Source: Thermoplasmata archaeon (GTDB lineage Archaea > Thermoplasmatota > DAOVMN01). Taken from it: a stretch of DNA of 5,724 nucleotides. The notes beneath the pieces were generated by a model. That model ran no database searches and was not told the DNA's origin. It was given only the letters and a program-made list of their open reading frames with translations. Below are positions 3,978-5,724 of the stretch, piece by piece. Location: positions 1 to 5,724 of the forward strand of contig DAOVMN010000165.1 of the NCBI GenBank assembly GCA_030630685.1, in the 5' to 3' direction. Position numbers and translations under genes: made by a program. Positions within the stretch are counted from its first letter, which is position 1. Each line of letters begins with the position of its first letter.

Positions 3978-5724
3978 TTATGGGGTCCGCCTGTGTCCGC
4001 AGTTGATACAGAAGGTAAATTCCTGGTCGACCCTGTTCCCGCAGTTAGGACAGATCCAGGTACCGTCTGATTGGGTGGGAATCGTTGGGGTGGTCTGAAA
4101 CGGCTCTGGAGTGCCTGTAGACGGGGTGGCGGGTTGAGCTGGCTGTGGAATGGATTGGGTTTGAATCTGCGGAGGCGGGGCCGGCTGGTTAAACTGCGGA
4201 GACTGGAAGGGCTGGGGGGTTGGTGGAGGTGCAAACGACATTTGTGGCTGCACAGATTGTGGAATATGCGCCTGATCGGGTGCTTTATTCCCTGGTATAT
4301 TCCCCGATTTACCGGTATTCTTACCCTTCAATGCAACCACTATTCCAATGACAACCAGCAGTCCCACTATTCCCAGGTAGCCAATTAACGGTAGAGGCCC
4401 GATATTCCGCATGAGGATGTTCTCATCAGAGGATTTCTCATCTTTCGTGTTGTCCACAATCACGGTAATGCTCACAGTATCCGACCATTTCTCGCCATTG
4501 TAGGCCCTAATATAGATTGTGTGCTCTCCATTAGAAGATTGCTTGGTATCCCATTCATACTCCCAGGCGCAGAATCTGCCACTGAAACCAAGACCCGTGG
4601 CATTCTCCCAATCTCCATCATCAATTTTTATCTTGACTAGGGAGCCTTCGGGAGCATTTGTGGCATTCCCTTTGATTGTAACGGTTCCGCTCACCTCACT
4701 TCCACTGGCCGGTTCTTTGATATTAACGACTGGTTTTTTTGTTGTGCTGAACTCCATGCCCGTGAAAACCGCCTCGCTCGCTTCCCAGTCCGCTTTGGAA
4801 AGGTTGTAGAGGTAAATCCTCGAACCTGATTCCCAGACCACCCAGTTCCCGTAAATCTCAGGATCGTTGACATTAGAGCCGTTCTCACAGAGTACAGCGG
4901 TCTTATTCCTTGAGATAGAGTAGGCATATAGACCCCAGTTTCCGCTTCGTTTGTCCCGCCAGATGATGGTGTCGCCCTGAACCTTCGGTTTCTCCTGTAT
5001 GGAGAGGTTGGTGGTAAGCTGGCCGAGTTTCCCTGTCTTCAGGTTTGCAAAATAGATATCAGTGTTCCCTTTGTCCCAGATGCTGTGGCTTTCTGATTTC
5101 CTGGAATCCTCCCACACGATGTAATCCCCCCGGAGGTCCGGGTTGTCGATGTCGAGTATCTTTCCCTGGATTGTGATGTTTAACTCCACTCTATCCGTTG
5201 TGAGGTTGTAAACAATGAGCCAGGTCTTTTCCTCCCCGATTATCTGGCTCCAGGGCTCGGTAATGTAAAGGAGGCGGTCCCCATCAAGGGAGATGTCCGG
5301 GGTCCTGAACAGTTCCGGGAATTTGGACTCCTGCCCGGTCTTCAGCTCGAGCTTGTAGATTGCGTAAGGGGTGACAAGGTCGCCGTCATCGTCCAGGTCT
5401 GCCCAGGCGGCCCAGTCCTCGGATAGATGAAGGCCGTACAGAGGAAAACCGTCCTCGAACTTGTAACGCGGGAGTCCTCTGGGCTGCGGGTCCGAGAACC
5501 TGTAGTTGTAGAGGAAGTAGCGATGCTCTGAGAAGTCCCACCACTCATATCTCCAGTAGATCCTGTCCCTTATTACCACCGGGTTTGTCTGCATGTAAGT
5601 CTCGTACTCTCCGGTTCCTATCTCCGAGCTCGTTCTGGAAATCTGCTGCACTTCTCCTGGATTTGAAAGGTTGAACATGAAGATATCCCAGCCATCATTC
5701 CGGTAGTCCTGCCAGGCGATGATG
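3978..5724 (-). CDS. surface beta-propeller / Ig-like protein with one TM helix and cytoplasmic zinc ribbon, N-terminus outside window
   Basis: 581 residues are visible and the frame runs off the right edge. The ATG at 5676-5678 is internal, since the 15 codons before it (IIAWQDYRNDGWDIF) are a propeller strand motif. Residue numbers count from the window edge. Residues 1 to about 315 hold seven repeats near W4, W57, W107, Y153, W204, W255 and W297, spaced about 42-53 residues, each like [IV]xWxDxR...DIYxYNLxTG: a TolB/WD40-like propeller, with many N-x-S/T sites. Residues about 330-425 (VVNIKEPASGSEVSGTVTIK onward) form an Ig-like domain. A single TM helix spans about 441-465 (bases 4329-4403), followed by KGK. 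A Pro/Gln/Thr-rich linker follows (about 482-550), then a C-terminal zinc ribbon CPNC (558-561) and CINC (572-575). The positive-inside rule places the propeller outside and the zinc ribbon in the cytoplasm. The ligand is unknown; adhesion, sensing or envelope assembly are all possible. Confidence 0.88.
   Translation of the reverse strand, partial: IIAWQDYRNDGWDIFMFNLSNPGEVQQISRTSSEIGTGEYETYMQTNPVVIRDRIYWRYEWWDFSEHRYFLYNYRFSDPQPRGLPRYKFEDGFPLYGLHLSEDWAAWADLDDDGDLVTPYAIYKLELKTGQESKFPELFRTPDISLDGDRLLYITEPWSQIIGEEKTWLIVYNLTTDRVELNITIQGKILDIDNPDLRGDYIVWEDSRKSESHSIWDKGNTDIYFANLKTGKLGQLTTNLSIQEKPKVQGDTIIWRDKRSGNWGLYAYSISRNKTAVLCENGSNVNDPEIYGNWVVWESGSRIYLYNLSKADWEASEAVFTGMEFSTTKKPVVNIKEPASGSEVSGTVTIKGNATNAPEGSLVKIKIDDGDWENATGLGFSGRFCAWEYEWDTKQSSNGEHTIYIRAYNGEKWSDTVSITVIVDNTKDEKSSDENILMRNIGPLPLIGYLGIVGLLVVIGIVVALKGKNTGKSGNIPGNKAPDQAHIPQSVQPQMSFAPPPTPQPFQSPQFNQPAPPPQIQTQSIPQPAQPATPSTGTPEPFQTTPTIPTQSDGTWICPNCGNRVDQEFTFCINCGHRRTP

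Overview
The window looks like a euryarchaeal chromosome segment, most likely Thermoplasmatota or a related lineage. The evidence is the archaeal/eukaryotic-type prolyl-tRNA synthetase with a C-terminal zinc-binding tail, a DUF2240-type protein (a family known from archaea), TATA-box promoters 25-30 nt ahead of starts, and a large surface protein with a cytoplasmic zinc ribbon. The lineage is inference; no rRNA gene is present. Every convincing gene reads on the minus strand.

Layout in transcription order (right to left). 5724-3978: most of a membrane-anchored beta-propeller / Ig-like / single-TM / Pro-Gln linker / zinc-ribbon protein; its N-terminus lies beyond the window. 3922-3440: DUF2240-like small protein with a TATA box placed for a leaderless transcript. 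3426-2020: proS, 13 nt downstream of it and probably cotranscribed. 2019-1860: short spacer. 1859-1173: a BRO/DinD-like phage-type protein lacking its N-terminal part. 1172-715: a 458-base noncoding spacer packed with small hairpins. 714-1: ABC-transporter ATP-binding subunit with a TTG start and its own TATA box; its C-terminus is outside the window.

The housekeeping part (DUF2240-proS) and the two envelope-related genes look ordinary. The stretch from about 826 to 2015 is different. It holds a decayed or shortened BRO-family gene, common in viruses and mobile elements, followed by an array of hairpins. Five of these are C-GAA-G triloops, all in the same orientation, and two contain the exact GCGAAGC heptamer known as an unusually stable DNA mini-hairpin. 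I read this as an accessory island or element remnant inserted between proS and the ABC gene. The hairpin array is the part of the window least explained by known features.
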